From Cyanobacteriota bacterium (GTDB taxonomy: Bacteria; Cyanobacteriota; Cyanobacteriia; CACIAM-69d), in NCBI GenBank assembly GCA_022402445.1, contig JAKRSF010000011.1, positions 19,744-83,743 on the forward strand: a stretch of 64,000 nucleotides of DNA, read 5' to 3'. Made by a program: the position numbers and the translations under genes. The notes under the pieces are model-generated. The model was not told the DNA's origin. It ran no database searches and worked only from the letters and a program-made list of their open reading frames with translations. The first letter of the stretch is position 1, and every line of letters starts with the position of its first letter. Positions 1 to 9,672 of the stretch are shown here, piece after piece.

Positions 1-833
1 ATTCCAACTATGTGACCACCGTGTCGCCCCACCATGCCTGGGAGGCGCACCATGGGGATTTTGGCTATGGTCTGGGCCATACGCTCCATGTCCACCAGGG
101 CAAGTTTGCGGGGGTGCTCAACGGGATTGATTATGAGGTGTGGAATCCGGCGGGCGATCGCTACATTCCCCAGCCTTATACCGCCGATACGTTTGAGGAT
201 AAGGCTAAGAATAAAAAGGCCCTGCGCGATCGCCTGCTGCTGCGGGATGAGCACAAGCCGCTCGTCGCCTATATTGGCCGCCTCGATGACCAGAAGGGCG
301 TCCATTTGGTCCACCATTCCATTTACTATGCCCTCGGTCGCGGCGCGCAGTTTGTGTTGTTGGGTTCGGCGACGAAATCGGATATTAATGCCCACTTCTG
401 GCATGAGAAAAACCACCTCAACAATAATCCCGACTGCCATTTAGAGCTTGGGTTCAATGAGGAATTGGCCCACCTGATCTATGCGGCGGCGGACATCATT
501 GTGGTGCCCAGTAACTATGAACCCTGCGGCCTGACCCAGATGATTGGCCTGCGCTACGGGGCGGTGCCGGTGGTGCGCGGTGTGGGCGGTTTGGTGAATA
601 CGGTGTTTGACCGGGATTATGATTCCCTGCACCCGAAGGAGGAGCGCAATGGCTATGTGTTCTTCCAGCCGGATAACCACGCCCTTGAATCGGCCCTCGA
701 TCGCGCCTTGGGCCTGTGGTTCGAGTTCCCTGAGGAGTTTGAGACGCTGGCGAAGCAGGGGATGGCGATCGACTATTCCTGGAATGTGCCCGGTCAGCGC
801 TATCAGGAAATTTACGAGTTCATTCGCGCCTAA
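1..833 (+). CDS. glgA: Glycogen synthase, C-terminal part (gene starts before the window)
   Basis: This is the C-terminal portion of a GT5 starch/glycogen synthase, which adds glucose from ADP-glucose to growing alpha-1,4-glucan in the cytoplasm. The open frame runs in from the left edge; the first visible residues, SNYVTTVSP, match the family segment that follows the N-terminal Rossmann domain, so no start codon is expected here. Family signatures seen are YIGRLDDQKGVHL and the donor-binding segment PSNYEPCGLTQMIGLRYG, followed by the usual GGLVNTVFD. The stop is TAA at 831-833. A convergent GH57 gene lies next to it, consistent with joint glucan metabolism. The cyanobacterial GlgA1/GlgA2 subtype cannot be decided without the N-terminus. 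Confidence 0.93.
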   Translation, partial: SNYVTTVSPHHAWEAHHGDFGYGLGHTLHVHQGKFAGVLNGIDYEVWNPAGDRYIPQPYTADTFEDKAKNKKALRDRLLLRDEHKPLVAYIGRLDDQKGVHLVHHSIYYALGRGAQFVLLGSATKSDINAHFWHEKNHLNNNPDCHLELGFNEELAHLIYAAADIIVVPSNYEPCGLTQMIGLRYGAVPVVRGVGGLVNTVFDRDYDSLHPKEERNGYVFFQPDNHALESALDRALGLWFEFPEEFETLAKQGMAIDYSWNVPGQRYQEIYEFIRA

Positions 834-854
834 TTTGTTTCCCCTTTCACCCAA

Positions 855-946
855 GATCAGGGGCTGGGGGGTGGCCGGTGGGGCTGGGCGGGAAGACCCC
901 GATCAGGGGCTGGGGGGTGACCGGTGGGGCTGGGCGGGAAGACCCC
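855..946. repeat. 46-bp tandem duplication of a GC-rich element
   Basis: Two head-to-tail copies of a 46-bp unit (855-900 and 901-946) differ at one position (GTGGCC versus GTGACC). The second copy runs into GCCCCTACGGG. The right part of the unit belongs to a dispersed element whose opposite-strand core reads GTAGGGGCGGGGTCTTCC, with relatives at about 32861, 41641 and 63931. Confidence 0.8.
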
Positions 947-970
947 GCCCCTACGGGATCGTCGTTTTTC

Positions 971-1011
971 ACAAAAAAATGGCCCCGATTCCTACGGTGG
1001 GGATCGGGGCC
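971..1011 (-). terminator. Rho-independent terminator of the GH57 gene
   Basis: A GC-rich inverted repeat (981-1011, arms GGCCCCGATTCC and GGGATCGGGGCC, 11 of 12 pairs) is followed on the minus strand by a run of seven T (971-980 read in reverse). It lies 54 bp beyond the stop of the leftward GH57 gene. The plus-strand side has no T-run, so it serves the minus strand best, though the hairpin may also act on glgA read-through. Confidence 0.8.
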
Positions 1012-1064
1012 GGTGATTTGGGGGATTCAATTTCCCGGTGTTACATGGTCATGGGCAAAGCAAC

Positions 1065-2546
1065 CTAGGCTCGGGCGATCGCGCTCTTGCCCTGTTCGTA
1101 GATCGTGCGGGCGTAGTCCGTCCAGGTGCCCTGGCCCCAGTAGCGGAAGCAACTGGTTTGCAGCAACAGGTTATAGAGCAGCGCCTCTTGGTATTCGCGG
1201 CTCGCGGTGACCGACGCATCCGCCGCCACCAGGGGATCAAACTTCTGGTGGAACTTGGCGCTCAGGTCGTTCATCGGTTCGAGCACATTGTCATAGCCCG
1301 ACACCCAACTGAGGTTATCGGTCCAGGATGCGCCGTCCATGTGGAACCGGTAGTCCGTTTGCTTCAGTTCCGCGATCGCGGCCTCGACCGCCTCCGGTGT
1401 GGCACTGTTCGGATCCACCCGCTGCCAGATCTTGTGCTGCTGCACCGCCTGACAGACCGGATAGGCCGCCGGATCCGCCCCCGCCGCCTCGATCAGCTCC
1501 AGATATTCCGTCCCATTAAACCCGGCCACGGACGGATTATTTTTCAGGTCGCCCCACGCTTGCATGAAGCCACTGGGGAACTCATTCATCATCACGCCGC
1601 CATTTTCCCCATCGGCGATCTGCGACACCAACGACGGCACCTCGATCGAGCCACAGGAGCGCCGCCCGTAGGTCTTCGCCTCGTGGTAGGGCTGCATCTG
1701 CGCCACCAGTTTCGTGTCAGACCCCTGGGTTTTGATCAGGGCCGTGATGCTGATCTCCTGGCCGTGGGAATTGCGCGCCACCAGACGGTTCGGCACATAT
1801 TTTTGCTCGTAGGGCAGGTCATGGCCCTCCGGCGACTCGACGGAATGCTCCTGCACCAGCAGCCACTGGTAGCCGCACTCCTTGAGGGCCTTGATGTATT
1901 CGTAGAGGGTGTCCGGGTGGTTGGGCAGGTGCATTTCCGGCGGCGAGAAGCCTTTGACCCGCGCCAGGGCCTCATCCCCAAAGATGGCGGCAAAATGCTG
2001 CTGCCACGCGATCATGTGCAATTTCAGGTCGGGGATCGGCGTTGAGGGGGCCACCGCATGGCTCCACATGGTGCCGAGCCATTCCACGTAGGGTTGATAG
2101 GTCGCGTCGGTGGTGACGCCCCGCAGGCTGTCGAGCACGTCGTGGCGGTTCATCTGCTGGAGGCCCCAGAGCAGGTTGCCGGAGTAGTCCAGCATGATGC
2201 GCGGGTTGCAGCCGTCGTTGACCAACTGGGGAATAAATTCGCCGATGCGTTTGTAACACCAGGAGAAGGGTTCGGCGTTGTGGTTGTCCCCTTCGCCCTG
2301 GTTTTCGTACATATGTTGCAGGTTGCAGATCAGGCTGCCGTTGGGGCCGGCGGGGATCGTCGGCTGGTGCATGTGGAGGGCACAGGCAAAGCCGGATTGG
2401 ATCTGGCTGAGGTTGAGGTTGCTGCGATCGCGGAAGGCAATCCGCTGGCGTTGGGCGATCGCCTGGAGGTCTGCCTCACGACCGGACAGGGCGGCGAGGC
2501 CCGGTCGTAGGTCCGTGGTGAGCCGCTCGATTGTGGATGCGCTCAT
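1065..2546 (-). CDS. Glycoside hydrolase family 57 protein
   Basis: This 493-residue protein looks like the cyanobacterial GH57 family, which acts on alpha-glucans (amylase, 4-alpha-glucanotransferase or branching activity). The conserved N-terminal barrel motif is ALHMHQPTIPAG (about residues 56-67), followed by MLDYSGNLLW and the SPPEMHLPNHP segment, with a tryptophan- and aspartate-rich C-terminal part. Length agrees with the short GH57 class. It converges on glgA and has its own terminator, so a role in glycogen handling is likely, but the exact reaction cannot be read from the sequence. The ATG start follows a plausible purine-rich stretch; no signal peptide is visible, so it is probably cytoplasmic. 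Confidence 0.82.
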   Translation of the reverse strand: MSASTIERLTTDLRPGLAALSGREADLQAIAQRQRIAFRDRSNLNLSQIQSGFACALHMHQPTIPAGPNGSLICNLQHMYENQGEGDNHNAEPFSWCYKRIGEFIPQLVNDGCNPRIMLDYSGNLLWGLQQMNRHDVLDSLRGVTTDATYQPYVEWLGTMWSHAVAPSTPIPDLKLHMIAWQQHFAAIFGDEALARVKGFSPPEMHLPNHPDTLYEYIKALKECGYQWLLVQEHSVESPEGHDLPYEQKYVPNRLVARNSHGQEISITALIKTQGSDTKLVAQMQPYHEAKTYGRRSCGSIEVPSLVSQIADGENGGVMMNEFPSGFMQAWGDLKNNPSVAGFNGTEYLELIEAAGADPAAYPVCQAVQQHKIWQRVDPNSATPEAVEAAIAELKQTDYRFHMDGASWTDNLSWVSGYDNVLEPMNDLSAKFHQKFDPLVAADASVTASREYQEALLYNLLLQTSCFRYWGQGTWTDYARTIYEQGKSAIARA

Positions 2547-2925
2547 AAGCTGGGAATCCTTCGTTGTCCTTCAGAAGAAAAGAAATCAATCGGGCGGTTG
2601 GGGCCGGTGAAGAGGCCAAGGCCCCAACCATGGCGGACGATGGTCGTTGCTAAATGCTCTCAGAACAATCCTGTCAAGAAGGGCAAGGGCGGACGCGATC
2701 GCCGCGTTTGGTGCTTGGATGAGGGTAGTGATTACCAAATCTGACCAATAGTTTTAGGGTAGGACGCGATCGCGGGCAATGGCGTCGCGGCGGCGGCTTT
2801 GGTGAGATTTGCAAGGTTTCGTTGCGCTTAGAAATAATCGTTTAGTCCCCGTCGCAATGGGGGACGGGACCGCTGCAATTTGGGCCGTTGAATTGACATG
2901 TGAGGGATGAGGGGACCGGCGGGGC
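2547..2925. other. Intergenic region upstream of the GH57 gene
   Basis: A 379-bp gap between the start of the leftward GH57 gene and the 3' end of the leftward CHAT gene. It should hold the GH57 promoter. I see several HIP1 octamers but no convincing promoter boxes, RNA or small gene. Confidence 0.5.
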
Positions 2926-5643
2926 TCAATAGGGCGAATGGCCGTCCCCAATGATCACGAAGGCGGCCCAGTAGAAGGGATTCGGGTAGCGGGCGCGGAT
3001 GCTGAGTTGGGCCAGACGCAGGGCTTCCGCGCGATCGCGGCCCGCCAGCAGATGTTGATAAAACTCCTCCATGAGCATGGCCGTCTGTTGATCGGGCACC
3101 TTCCAGAGGCTCGCGACGACGGTGGGGGTGCCCGCCCGCAGGAACGCCCGCGCCAGACCGATGACCCCCTCCCCGGTGATGCGGCCCTTGCCCGTATCGC
3201 AGGCGCTGAGGACGGCGATCTGGGCCGCCAGGGGCCGGTCAAAGATTTCCCCCAGGGTGAGTTTGCCGTCTTCCCCGTTTTGGGGATCGGGGGCCAGGGC
3301 CAGCCACGCATCGAGGACATCGCGATCGCCGATCTGAAAAATGCCGTGGGTGGCGAAGTGGAGCAGATCGGCGGTGTCGAGGCGGGCTTTGACGGCGGTT
3401 TCCGTGGCCTGGGGACCGAGGAGGGGGGCGGTGTCAAAAAATTGGGCGATGGTTTGGGCCTCCTGGGCGGCTCCGGCGAGGGGGCTTAGGGGTTGATCGT
3501 TGTGGCGGGGCATGGGGGCGGGGTTGCCGATCGCCAGGAGTCCTTGGCCGGTGCGAGGGCGATCGCGCGGGAGGGCGGCGAGCACCTGGATCGACGGGGC
3601 GATCGACAGGGTGAAGCGCTCCACCAGAAAGCGATCCTGGGAATCCAGCAGGGCTCCGAAGGGCAACATGCCCAGCTCCCGGTGGGGGATGATGATCAGC
3701 CGCTCGCCGGTCCCCTGGGGCAACAGGTCTTCGATGGGTTCAATCAGGAGGCGATAGCCCTGCTGGAGGCCGTCGGTGCCGTCGGTGGTGAGGGGGCCGG
3801 GATCATTTACGGCGGTGGCGGGGGCATCCGTGAGGCCGGAGCGGACCGCCAACACCCAATCGCTACTGAAGGGGGCGTCCACGCTGCCAAAGAAGAAGTC
3901 GTTGATGGGGTTGGTGGCGGTGGCGCGGGTGCTGGCGACGGCGGTGCGGATGGGGATGCCGATCGCGGCGGGATCGAGTGATCGAAAGGTGATTTGGCCG
4001 CTGGGGGCGATGACCCAGGCCAGGAGTTCCTGATCGAGGACGGAATAGACAATGATCGTGGCGTTGCGATCGCGGGCGAGCTGCTGCATCTGGGCGATCG
4101 TCAGGGGCGATCGCGGCTGGCCAGCGGTGGCCGGTTGCAGAAAATCCGCCAGCGATCGCGCCCTGGCCTGGTCGGCGGCTTCGAGGGCGCGCTCCCACTG
4201 CCCCTGGGCCACCAAGACCCGCTGGAGATCCCCCCAGGCCCCGCCCCAGGTGTCAAAGAAGGAGACGCGATCGCGATCATTGGCCCCCAAATCCCGTTCA
4301 ATGGCGGCGGAAACCGTCAGCCCCTCCTGGAGCGCCGCCGCCGCCAGATCCAGCGCCCCGGAGGCCAGATGCGCCCGCCCCAAATTCCGCAGGGTGGCCG
4401 CCTCCCCCAGGCGATCGCCGATCGCCCGCCGCACCGCCAGGGCCTCTTGGTAATACCCCAGGGCTTGATCCAAATCCCCGAGGTGATGGTGGGCGATCGC
4501 GAGGCCCTGGAGGGCGGCCCCTTCGCCGGGACGGTTACCGATCGCGCGGCTAAGGGTCAGGGCTTGGCCGTAGTACCCCTGGGCCTGGTCATACTGGCCG
4601 GACAGGTTATAGGTTGCGCCCATGCCCCGCAGGGTGGCCTCCTCCCCCGCCGGATTCCCCAGGGTGCGGAAGAGATCCAAAGCCTGCTGGAAGTAAACCA
4701 AGGCTTCCCCATAGCGCCCCAAACTGCGGTGGGCGGCCCCGAGGTTGCTGAGGCTGCTGGCTTCCCCGGTGCGATCGCCCACCTCCCGCCGAATGGTTAG
4801 CGTGCCCTCAAACCCCGCCAGGGCTTCGGCATATTGCCCAAGCTGGTAGTGGACCGCCGCCCGGTTATTGAGAATGGCCCCCTCCTCGATGCGGTTACCC
4901 GTGGCCTGACTGATGGCGAGGGCGTCTCCGTAGTAGTCGAGGGCGTCCCGGTAGCGCCCCTGCTGGTAGGCAATGACGGCCAAGCCGTTGAGGTTTTGCC
5001 CCTCGCCGCTGCGGTAGCCGATCGCGCGGTTGATGGCGAGGGCGGCCCCGTGGTCATCGAGGGCTTCCCGGTAGCGCCCCTGGGCACCGTAGACAAGGGC
5101 TCGGTTTTGGAGGGTGATGCTTTCGCGCAGGCGATCGCGGTTTTCCCGGTGGATTTCGAGGGCTTGGCCGTAGTGGCGCAGGGCCTGGTCGTACTGGCCG
5201 GTGAGGCGGTAATTTTCCCCGAGGTTTTGGAGGGCGCTGCCTTCGCCGACGCGATCGCCCCCCTCGCGGCTGAGGGTGAGGGCCTGTTCCAGGTAGCCCT
5301 GGGCCTGGGGATAGGCCCCCTGCCGGTGGTAGAGCAAGCCGATGTTATTGAGCAGGGTTCCAGCTAGGGGGCGATCGCCGTCCCGAGGCAGGAGCCGTTC
5401 CGCCTCTAGGAGCAGGTCTAGGGCGTTGCGATCGCGGCCCTCCTGCATCAGTTGCATCCCCCGCTGGAGCAGGTCCTGGAGGCGTTGCTGGGGAGGGGTT
5501 TGGGCCACGTTGGCGAGGGGGGCCTCAGGGGGTGGGGCCGGGGCGGCGGGGCTGGGGGCGTGCCATAGCCCTAGGCTGAACCATCCCGCCGCGATCGCGC
5601 TGCCCCAACGGGGTCGGTGCCGTGTCCATTGATCCATCTCCAT
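2926..5643 (-). CDS. Exported TPR-CHAT domain protein
   Basis: A 905-residue protein with an N-terminal signal-like segment (hydrophobic AIAAGWFSLGLW after basic residues, then Pro/Ala-rich), about nine tetratricopeptide repeats of 40 residues each (approximately residues 85-440), and a C-terminal CHAT (caspase-like) domain. The CHAT catalytic dyad is visible as His in LLHFATHGIF and Cys in LSACDTGKG, followed by the characteristic GEGVIGLARAFLRAGT and VASLWKVPD. CHAT proteases are caspase/separase relatives; in cyanobacteria such TPR-CHAT proteins are common and mostly uncharacterised. The TPR array is highly regular, so the DNA contains internal near-repeats of about 120 bp. Substrate and partners are unknown. 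Start at the first ATG of a short MEMDQ cluster; the second ATG is equally possible. Confidence 0.85.
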   Translation of the reverse strand: MEMDQWTRHRPRWGSAIAAGWFSLGLWHAPSPAAPAPPPEAPLANVAQTPPQQRLQDLLQRGMQLMQEGRDRNALDLLLEAERLLPRDGDRPLAGTLLNNIGLLYHRQGAYPQAQGYLEQALTLSREGGDRVGEGSALQNLGENYRLTGQYDQALRHYGQALEIHRENRDRLRESITLQNRALVYGAQGRYREALDDHGAALAINRAIGYRSGEGQNLNGLAVIAYQQGRYRDALDYYGDALAISQATGNRIEEGAILNNRAAVHYQLGQYAEALAGFEGTLTIRREVGDRTGEASSLSNLGAAHRSLGRYGEALVYFQQALDLFRTLGNPAGEEATLRGMGATYNLSGQYDQAQGYYGQALTLSRAIGNRPGEGAALQGLAIAHHHLGDLDQALGYYQEALAVRRAIGDRLGEAATLRNLGRAHLASGALDLAAAALQEGLTVSAAIERDLGANDRDRVSFFDTWGGAWGDLQRVLVAQGQWERALEAADQARARSLADFLQPATAGQPRSPLTIAQMQQLARDRNATIIVYSVLDQELLAWVIAPSGQITFRSLDPAAIGIPIRTAVASTRATATNPINDFFFGSVDAPFSSDWVLAVRSGLTDAPATAVNDPGPLTTDGTDGLQQGYRLLIEPIEDLLPQGTGERLIIIPHRELGMLPFGALLDSQDRFLVERFTLSIAPSIQVLAALPRDRPRTGQGLLAIGNPAPMPRHNDQPLSPLAGAAQEAQTIAQFFDTAPLLGPQATETAVKARLDTADLLHFATHGIFQIGDRDVLDAWLALAPDPQNGEDGKLTLGEIFDRPLAAQIAVLSACDTGKGRITGEGVIGLARAFLRAGTPTVVASLWKVPDQQTAMLMEEFYQHLLAGRDRAEALRLAQLSIRARYPNPFYWAAFVIIGDGHSPY

Positions 5644-5713
5644 CGCTGGGGATCCTTCCCTTGAGTCCGCTGTTCTAGGGATGGCACAGGCGGGGGGGAT
5701 TTGCCCAATGGCC

Positions 5714-7540
5714 CTAGGGTTGGGGGCGATCGCAGTGGAAGTGGCGCAGCCGTTCCCCCAGGTCCTCCGGCGGGTTGGGCTGCCGCTGGCAGTGGCGCTG
5801 TTCCAGGTCCAGGTGGGGCGCGTCGCCGACGGTCCAGAGGTCCGCCTGGGGGGGCAAGGCGGCCAACAGGGCGGCGAGGGGGCTGGTGTCGTCGTTCCGG
5901 TCGGCGCGATCGCTCAGGAGCATCATGGCTAGGCGGTTTTGGGGCAGCCGGTGGCGTGCGGATTCGGCGGCGAGGGCGATCGCACTGCGCACCTCGGACA
6001 GACTATCGAGAGGGGTGACGACGATGACGGGGGCGGCGGGGCGCACGGCGGCGGCGATGGTTTCCCAGAGGCGATCGCTCTGGATGGATTTTTGGAAACC
6101 CAGGTCCTGGACGACGCACAGGCTGCCCACGGCCCCCATCACCAGCAGCAGCCGACGCACCGGGGTCATCAGCGGTCCGGCGGCGGGGGCCACGGCGATC
6201 GCGATCGCGGCGATCACCAGGGGGAAGTAGGTGAACTGGTAGCGGGGGGCCACGGACAGATCCGCCCGCCCGCCGTAGGCCATCAGCAAAAAGATCGCCA
6301 ATGCGCCCCCCACCCCGGCCCCCAGCGCCCAATGCCCCACGCGATCGAGGGAGCTCTGGAACTGGACCGGTTCCGGGCTGGAGGACGGATCCCGCCGCCG
6401 CCCAAACCGCCGCCACACCAGCACCCCCAGGGCGATCGCCCCGGCGAGCAGCAGGAGGCCACTGGCGATCGCGATCGGCCACGGCTGACGCTCGATGGGC
6501 AGCAGCATCACCATCGACAGCAGCCACAGGATCAGCCGCAGGGGCACCATCAGCAGATCGCCGCCGCTGAGGTGATCCCCCACCCATTCGGTCATCTCAC
6601 TTTCTGAAGCCCGCCGCATGAAGGGGATCCACAGGGCGATCGTGGCCCCCTGGAGCGCCGCCAACAGGCCCAAACCGGCCCCCACCCGTCCCCCCAGCGA
6701 TCGCCACCCCCACCGCCGCGATCGCGCGATCGCCAAGACCCCAAACAGCAGCCCCTGGGTGACGGTGACCAGGCCATAGAGATAGTGGGTCGCCATACCC
6801 AGGCCATTGAGCAAAACCCATAGGGACACCTCCGCGATCGCCCCGAAGCGCCCTTGGGGAGTTTGAGAAATATGACCGGTTATTTGATTCGAGGGTTGGG
6901 TGGGCCGGTCCTGGTCAAACCGTCGGGCCGAGCGCACCGCCAGAATCCAGGAGCCCATCGCCAGCAGGGCCGCCAGCGTATAGTGGCGCGCCTCCTGGGA
7001 TAGGTACACGCCGTAGGGGGACAGGGCCATCAGGGGTGCTGCCCAGAACGCCGCCCGCCGCGATCGCGCGATCGTCCTCGCCAGGGCCGCCGCCAGGGGC
7101 ACCGCCGCCACCCCCAACAGGGCCGAGAGCGATCGCGCCGCCGTCCAGGTCACCTCGGCCCCCGGCGGCGTCAGGGCCGTCAGCCAGCCGCGCATCAGCA
7201 GGAAAAATAGGGGCGGATGGGTGCTCTGGTCCGCCAGCCGCTCGAGCAACTGGGCGATCGACACGGTGGGATCCAACCGCAGGGCCGTCCGCAGCGCCTC
7301 CGGCGGCACCAGTTGATCCATGGGCACCGCCCCAAAGCCGTTGCCGAGGCCAAAGCCCACCGTGGCAATTTCAATGCTCGATGGGGGTTTCAGGTCCAAC
7401 TGCCAAAACCGCAGCCCCGCCGCGATCGCGGCCCACAGCACCAGCCACCCCAGCCCCGTCCATCCGGGATCTCGGGGGGCCTTGGGGGGCGGCGACGGGG
7501 GAGCCGATGGCAGACCGTGGGAAGAATCAGTCTCAGTCAA
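5714..7540 (-). CDS. GT39-type polytopic membrane glycosyltransferase
   Basis: A 608-residue integral membrane protein with a long series of hydrophobic segments. The N-terminal loop carries the acidic and STHPPLFFLLMRGW signature typical of the GT39/PMT-ArnT superfamily (GT-C fold), enzymes that transfer a sugar from a polyprenyl-phosphate donor outside the membrane. A hydrophilic C-terminal domain follows (about residues 490-608). Acceptor and donor are unknown. The only start in a sensible place is TTG at 7540; the first internal ATG falls inside the conserved region, so a non-ATG start is likely. It shares orientation with the CHAT gene (70-bp gap) and with the membrane protein upstream (63-bp gap), so co-transcription is possible. 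Confidence 0.72.
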   Translation of the reverse strand: MTETDSSHGLPSAPPSPPPKAPRDPGWTGLGWLVLWAAIAAGLRFWQLDLKPPSSIEIATVGFGLGNGFGAVPMDQLVPPEALRTALRLDPTVSIAQLLERLADQSTHPPLFFLLMRGWLTALTPPGAEVTWTAARSLSALLGVAAVPLAAALARTIARSRRAAFWAAPLMALSPYGVYLSQEARHYTLAALLAMGSWILAVRSARRFDQDRPTQPSNQITGHISQTPQGRFGAIAEVSLWVLLNGLGMATHYLYGLVTVTQGLLFGVLAIARSRRWGWRSLGGRVGAGLGLLAALQGATIALWIPFMRRASESEMTEWVGDHLSGGDLLMVPLRLILWLLSMVMLLPIERQPWPIAIASGLLLLAGAIALGVLVWRRFGRRRDPSSSPEPVQFQSSLDRVGHWALGAGVGGALAIFLLMAYGGRADLSVAPRYQFTYFPLVIAAIAIAVAPAAGPLMTPVRRLLLVMGAVGSLCVVQDLGFQKSIQSDRLWETIAAAVRPAAPVIVVTPLDSLSEVRSAIALAAESARHRLPQNRLAMMLLSDRADRNDDTSPLAALLAALPPQADLWTVGDAPHLDLEQRHCQRQPNPPEDLGERLRHFHCDRPQP

Positions 7541-7603
7541 GGTTCAGGGGGGAGAGGGGACAGCGGAACGGGAAAATCTGGGGAAAGGGGCGAGATCCTA
7601 ATC

Positions 7604-8341
7604 CTAGGGATTGGGGCGATCGCGGGGGGATGGCCCCAGGGCGTCCGGCGGCGGCGTCCCCAGGCTTGCGTCCACCTCCAGATGGAATGACCAGTGGCCC
7701 AGGTGCTTGAGTAAACCGAGGCCCAGGACGGCGGAACCGGTCATTTCCATCGCCTCTTCAAGGACGGCCATCAGGGCATAGGTGAGATTTTGCTGCCCTT
7801 CTAGGTCCGAGTAGGCGCTGCCCACCATCTCTAGGCCGATCGCGCCGCCAAAGAACAGCAGCCCCGAGCCGATCAGGGTGCGCCGCAGGGGAACCGGCAG
7901 ACTGGCCAGGAAGCGGCGGCCCTTGATCACCAACGCCGCCACCAGGGCCATGGCGGGGATCACCCAAATCTGCCGTAAAAACCCCGGTAAATTCAGCGCC
8001 TTGGCCAGGTCCGGAATGATCAAAATTTCGTGAATACTAAACCACTCATCCAGGGCCAAAAAGCCCAAAAACTGCGCCAGCCGTCGCCACGCCCGCGAGC
8101 CCCCCGGCCGTTGCCCCAGTCGATCCATCAGCAGCGCCCCCCAGCCCAGGAGCGCCGCCGAAAAGAAGGACGGCAGGTTCCATTCCCGATCCAAATTCCA
8201 AAAGCGCGTCCAGTCGGCCCGGTAGCCATAGCTATATTTGGCGATCTGCACCGCCGTGCCCGCCGCCACGAGGACCGCGATCGCGATCGCGAGGCCCCAC
8301 CGCACCTGTCCCCTCGATGCCGAAATCCGAAGACGCATCAC
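7604..8341 (-). CDS. Polytopic membrane protein of unknown function
   Basis: A 245-residue protein with about six or seven predicted membrane helices and a cytoplasmic-looking basic N-terminus (MMRLRISASRGQVRW). I do not recognise a named family. Distinctive are charged and polar residues inside or next to the helices: LDEWFSIHE, IGLEMVG and LEEAMEMTGSAVLGLGLLKH. Such regularly placed acidic residues and a histidine could form a metal or proton site, but this is inference. It lies upstream of and in the same direction as the GT39-type gene and could share its transcript. Confidence 0.6.
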   Translation of the reverse strand: MMRLRISASRGQVRWGLAIAIAVLVAAGTAVQIAKYSYGYRADWTRFWNLDREWNLPSFFSAALLGWGALLMDRLGQRPGGSRAWRRLAQFLGFLALDEWFSIHEILIIPDLAKALNLPGFLRQIWVIPAMALVAALVIKGRRFLASLPVPLRRTLIGSGLLFFGGAIGLEMVGSAYSDLEGQQNLTYALMAVLEEAMEMTGSAVLGLGLLKHLGHWSFHLEVDASLGTPPPDALGPSPRDRPNP

Positions 8342-8775
8342 CAGACCTCCCCGTAAGCCGACCGCATTATATAGCTAGGCTCCGCCGTTCACGTCTTCGA
8401 TCCGCGCCGGGACTGGGGCCGTTCCCTCTAAGGGTTGCCAAAAATTACCGGTTACTTAATCGGTGACTGGAGCGCCCTTAACCCATGGTCTGGCCGCCGA
8501 TCGCGATTGAGAGCAATCTAAAGGGATCTCACCCTTAAATCCGCCCCCACGCCCCCCTAAAAAAACTCCAACCATGCCCTCAAAACCCTTAACTTAATCC
8601 AAAAGTTAATGGGGTTTTAATCTAAACCCCTTAGAATCGGCAAAGACCTCTGCACATCAATTCGGAATTACCGATCACTCCCAGGCTTGACCCCCCTGAA
8701 CCCACCCTTCCATGACCCAGATCCGCCTCTCCACCGCCCCATCGTGCCCCCCCATATCTCCATAACTTGATAGCC
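8342..8775. other. Divergent intergenic region with a hairpin
   Basis: This 434-bp region separates a leftward membrane protein from a rightward lipoprotein gene and should contain both promoters. It is more AT-rich than its neighbours and contains repeated TTAA/CCCTTAA words. A perfect inverted repeat GGGGTTT-TAATCT-AAACCCC sits at 8611-8630, without a T-run, so it looks more like an operator or leader hairpin than a terminator. Confidence 0.45.
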
Positions 8776-9672
8776 ATGATTCGACGGCGGCAATTGTTTC
8801 GAGCTAGCTTTTTTGGCCTTCTATTCCTGCTCGGTTGTGCTGGTGCCCAATCGGGAAATCCCGCTGCTGAGGACGCGATCGCCCTGCCCAATCCCCTGCG
8901 TCTGACGGTGACCGATGAACTGGGGATCGAGGCCCTAGAACGGGACTATGGCGCATTTCAGGCGGCCCTGGCGGCGGCCCTGGGGGTAGCGGTGGAGCTG
9001 GTGCCCGTGGAGGATCAGGTGTCGGGCGTCCTCCTGCTCAAGGATGGGAAGGTGGATCTAGCCCTGGTGGGGCCGTCGGAGTATGTGGTCATTCATGCCC
9101 GCACTAATGCAATACCGGTTATTGGCATTACCCGGCCAGATTACCGGTCAGTGCTGGCGGTCCGGAGCGATAGCCCCATCCGCTCGGTGGCGGATCTGCG
9201 CGGCAAAACCCTCGCCCTTTCCGATGTGGGGTCCACTAGTGGTCACTTAGGTCCGGTACAAATGCTGGTGGCGGCGGGGTTAGATCCGCAGACGGAGGTG
9301 ACCGTTGAAATGCTAGGGGATGAGGGCAGCGTCGAGGCCCTGACCGCGGGCAAGGCGGCGGCCTGGGGGGGCTCCCTGACGGACTATCGCGCCATGGCGG
9401 GGGATGATCCGGAGGCGTTCCGTATTGTGCAGGAGGGGGAGCCGCTGCCGAGTGATCTATTGGTGGCCAATAGCCAGTTGCCGGGGGCGGTGGTGACGGC
9501 AATTCAAACCAAAATCCTGGCCCAGGAAACGGCCCTGACCACCGCGATCGCGGAGCAGGAAAATAAATATCGCGGCTCCACCCTGAAGACCCCCCAGGAT
9601 AGTGACTATGACGGCATCCGCACGGCCTATCGCACCATTGGCCAGGGGGCATTTATTGATGCAGAAAATTAA
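8776..9672 (+). CDS. PhnD-like periplasmic substrate-binding lipoprotein
   Basis: A 298-residue type-2 periplasmic binding protein of the PhnD/PtxB family (phosphate, phosphonate or phosphite ABC-transporter binding component). It has a basic N-terminus, a hydrophobic stretch and the lipobox LLGC, giving a lipid-anchored exported protein. Family features include LALVGPSEYVVIHA, RSDSPIRSVADLRGKTLALSDVGSTSGHLGP and the C-terminal YDGIRTAYRTIG. ATG at 8776 is preferred over the upstream TTG at 8767 because it gives a normal signal peptide. No permease or ATPase gene follows; instead two histidine kinases do, after a 580-bp gap. Stand-alone PhnD-like proteins next to kinases may act as ligand sensors, but this is inferred from position only. 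Confidence 0.8.
   Translation: MIRRRQLFRASFFGLLFLLGCAGAQSGNPAAEDAIALPNPLRLTVTDELGIEALERDYGAFQAALAAALGVAVELVPVEDQVSGVLLLKDGKVDLALVGPSEYVVIHARTNAIPVIGITRPDYRSVLAVRSDSPIRSVADLRGKTLALSDVGSTSGHLGPVQMLVAAGLDPQTEVTVEMLGDEGSVEALTAGKAAAWGGSLTDYRAMAGDDPEAFRIVQEGEPLPSDLLVANSQLPGAVVTAIQTKILAQETALTTAIAEQENKYRGSTLKTPQDSDYDGIRTAYRTIGQGAFIDAEN

Noticed and set aside
1038..2045. A 335-codon open frame on the + strand inside the GH57 gene
   Set aside because: It is antisense to a clear GH57 gene, and its Arg/His/Leu-rich protein fits no family; high GC makes such shadows common here.
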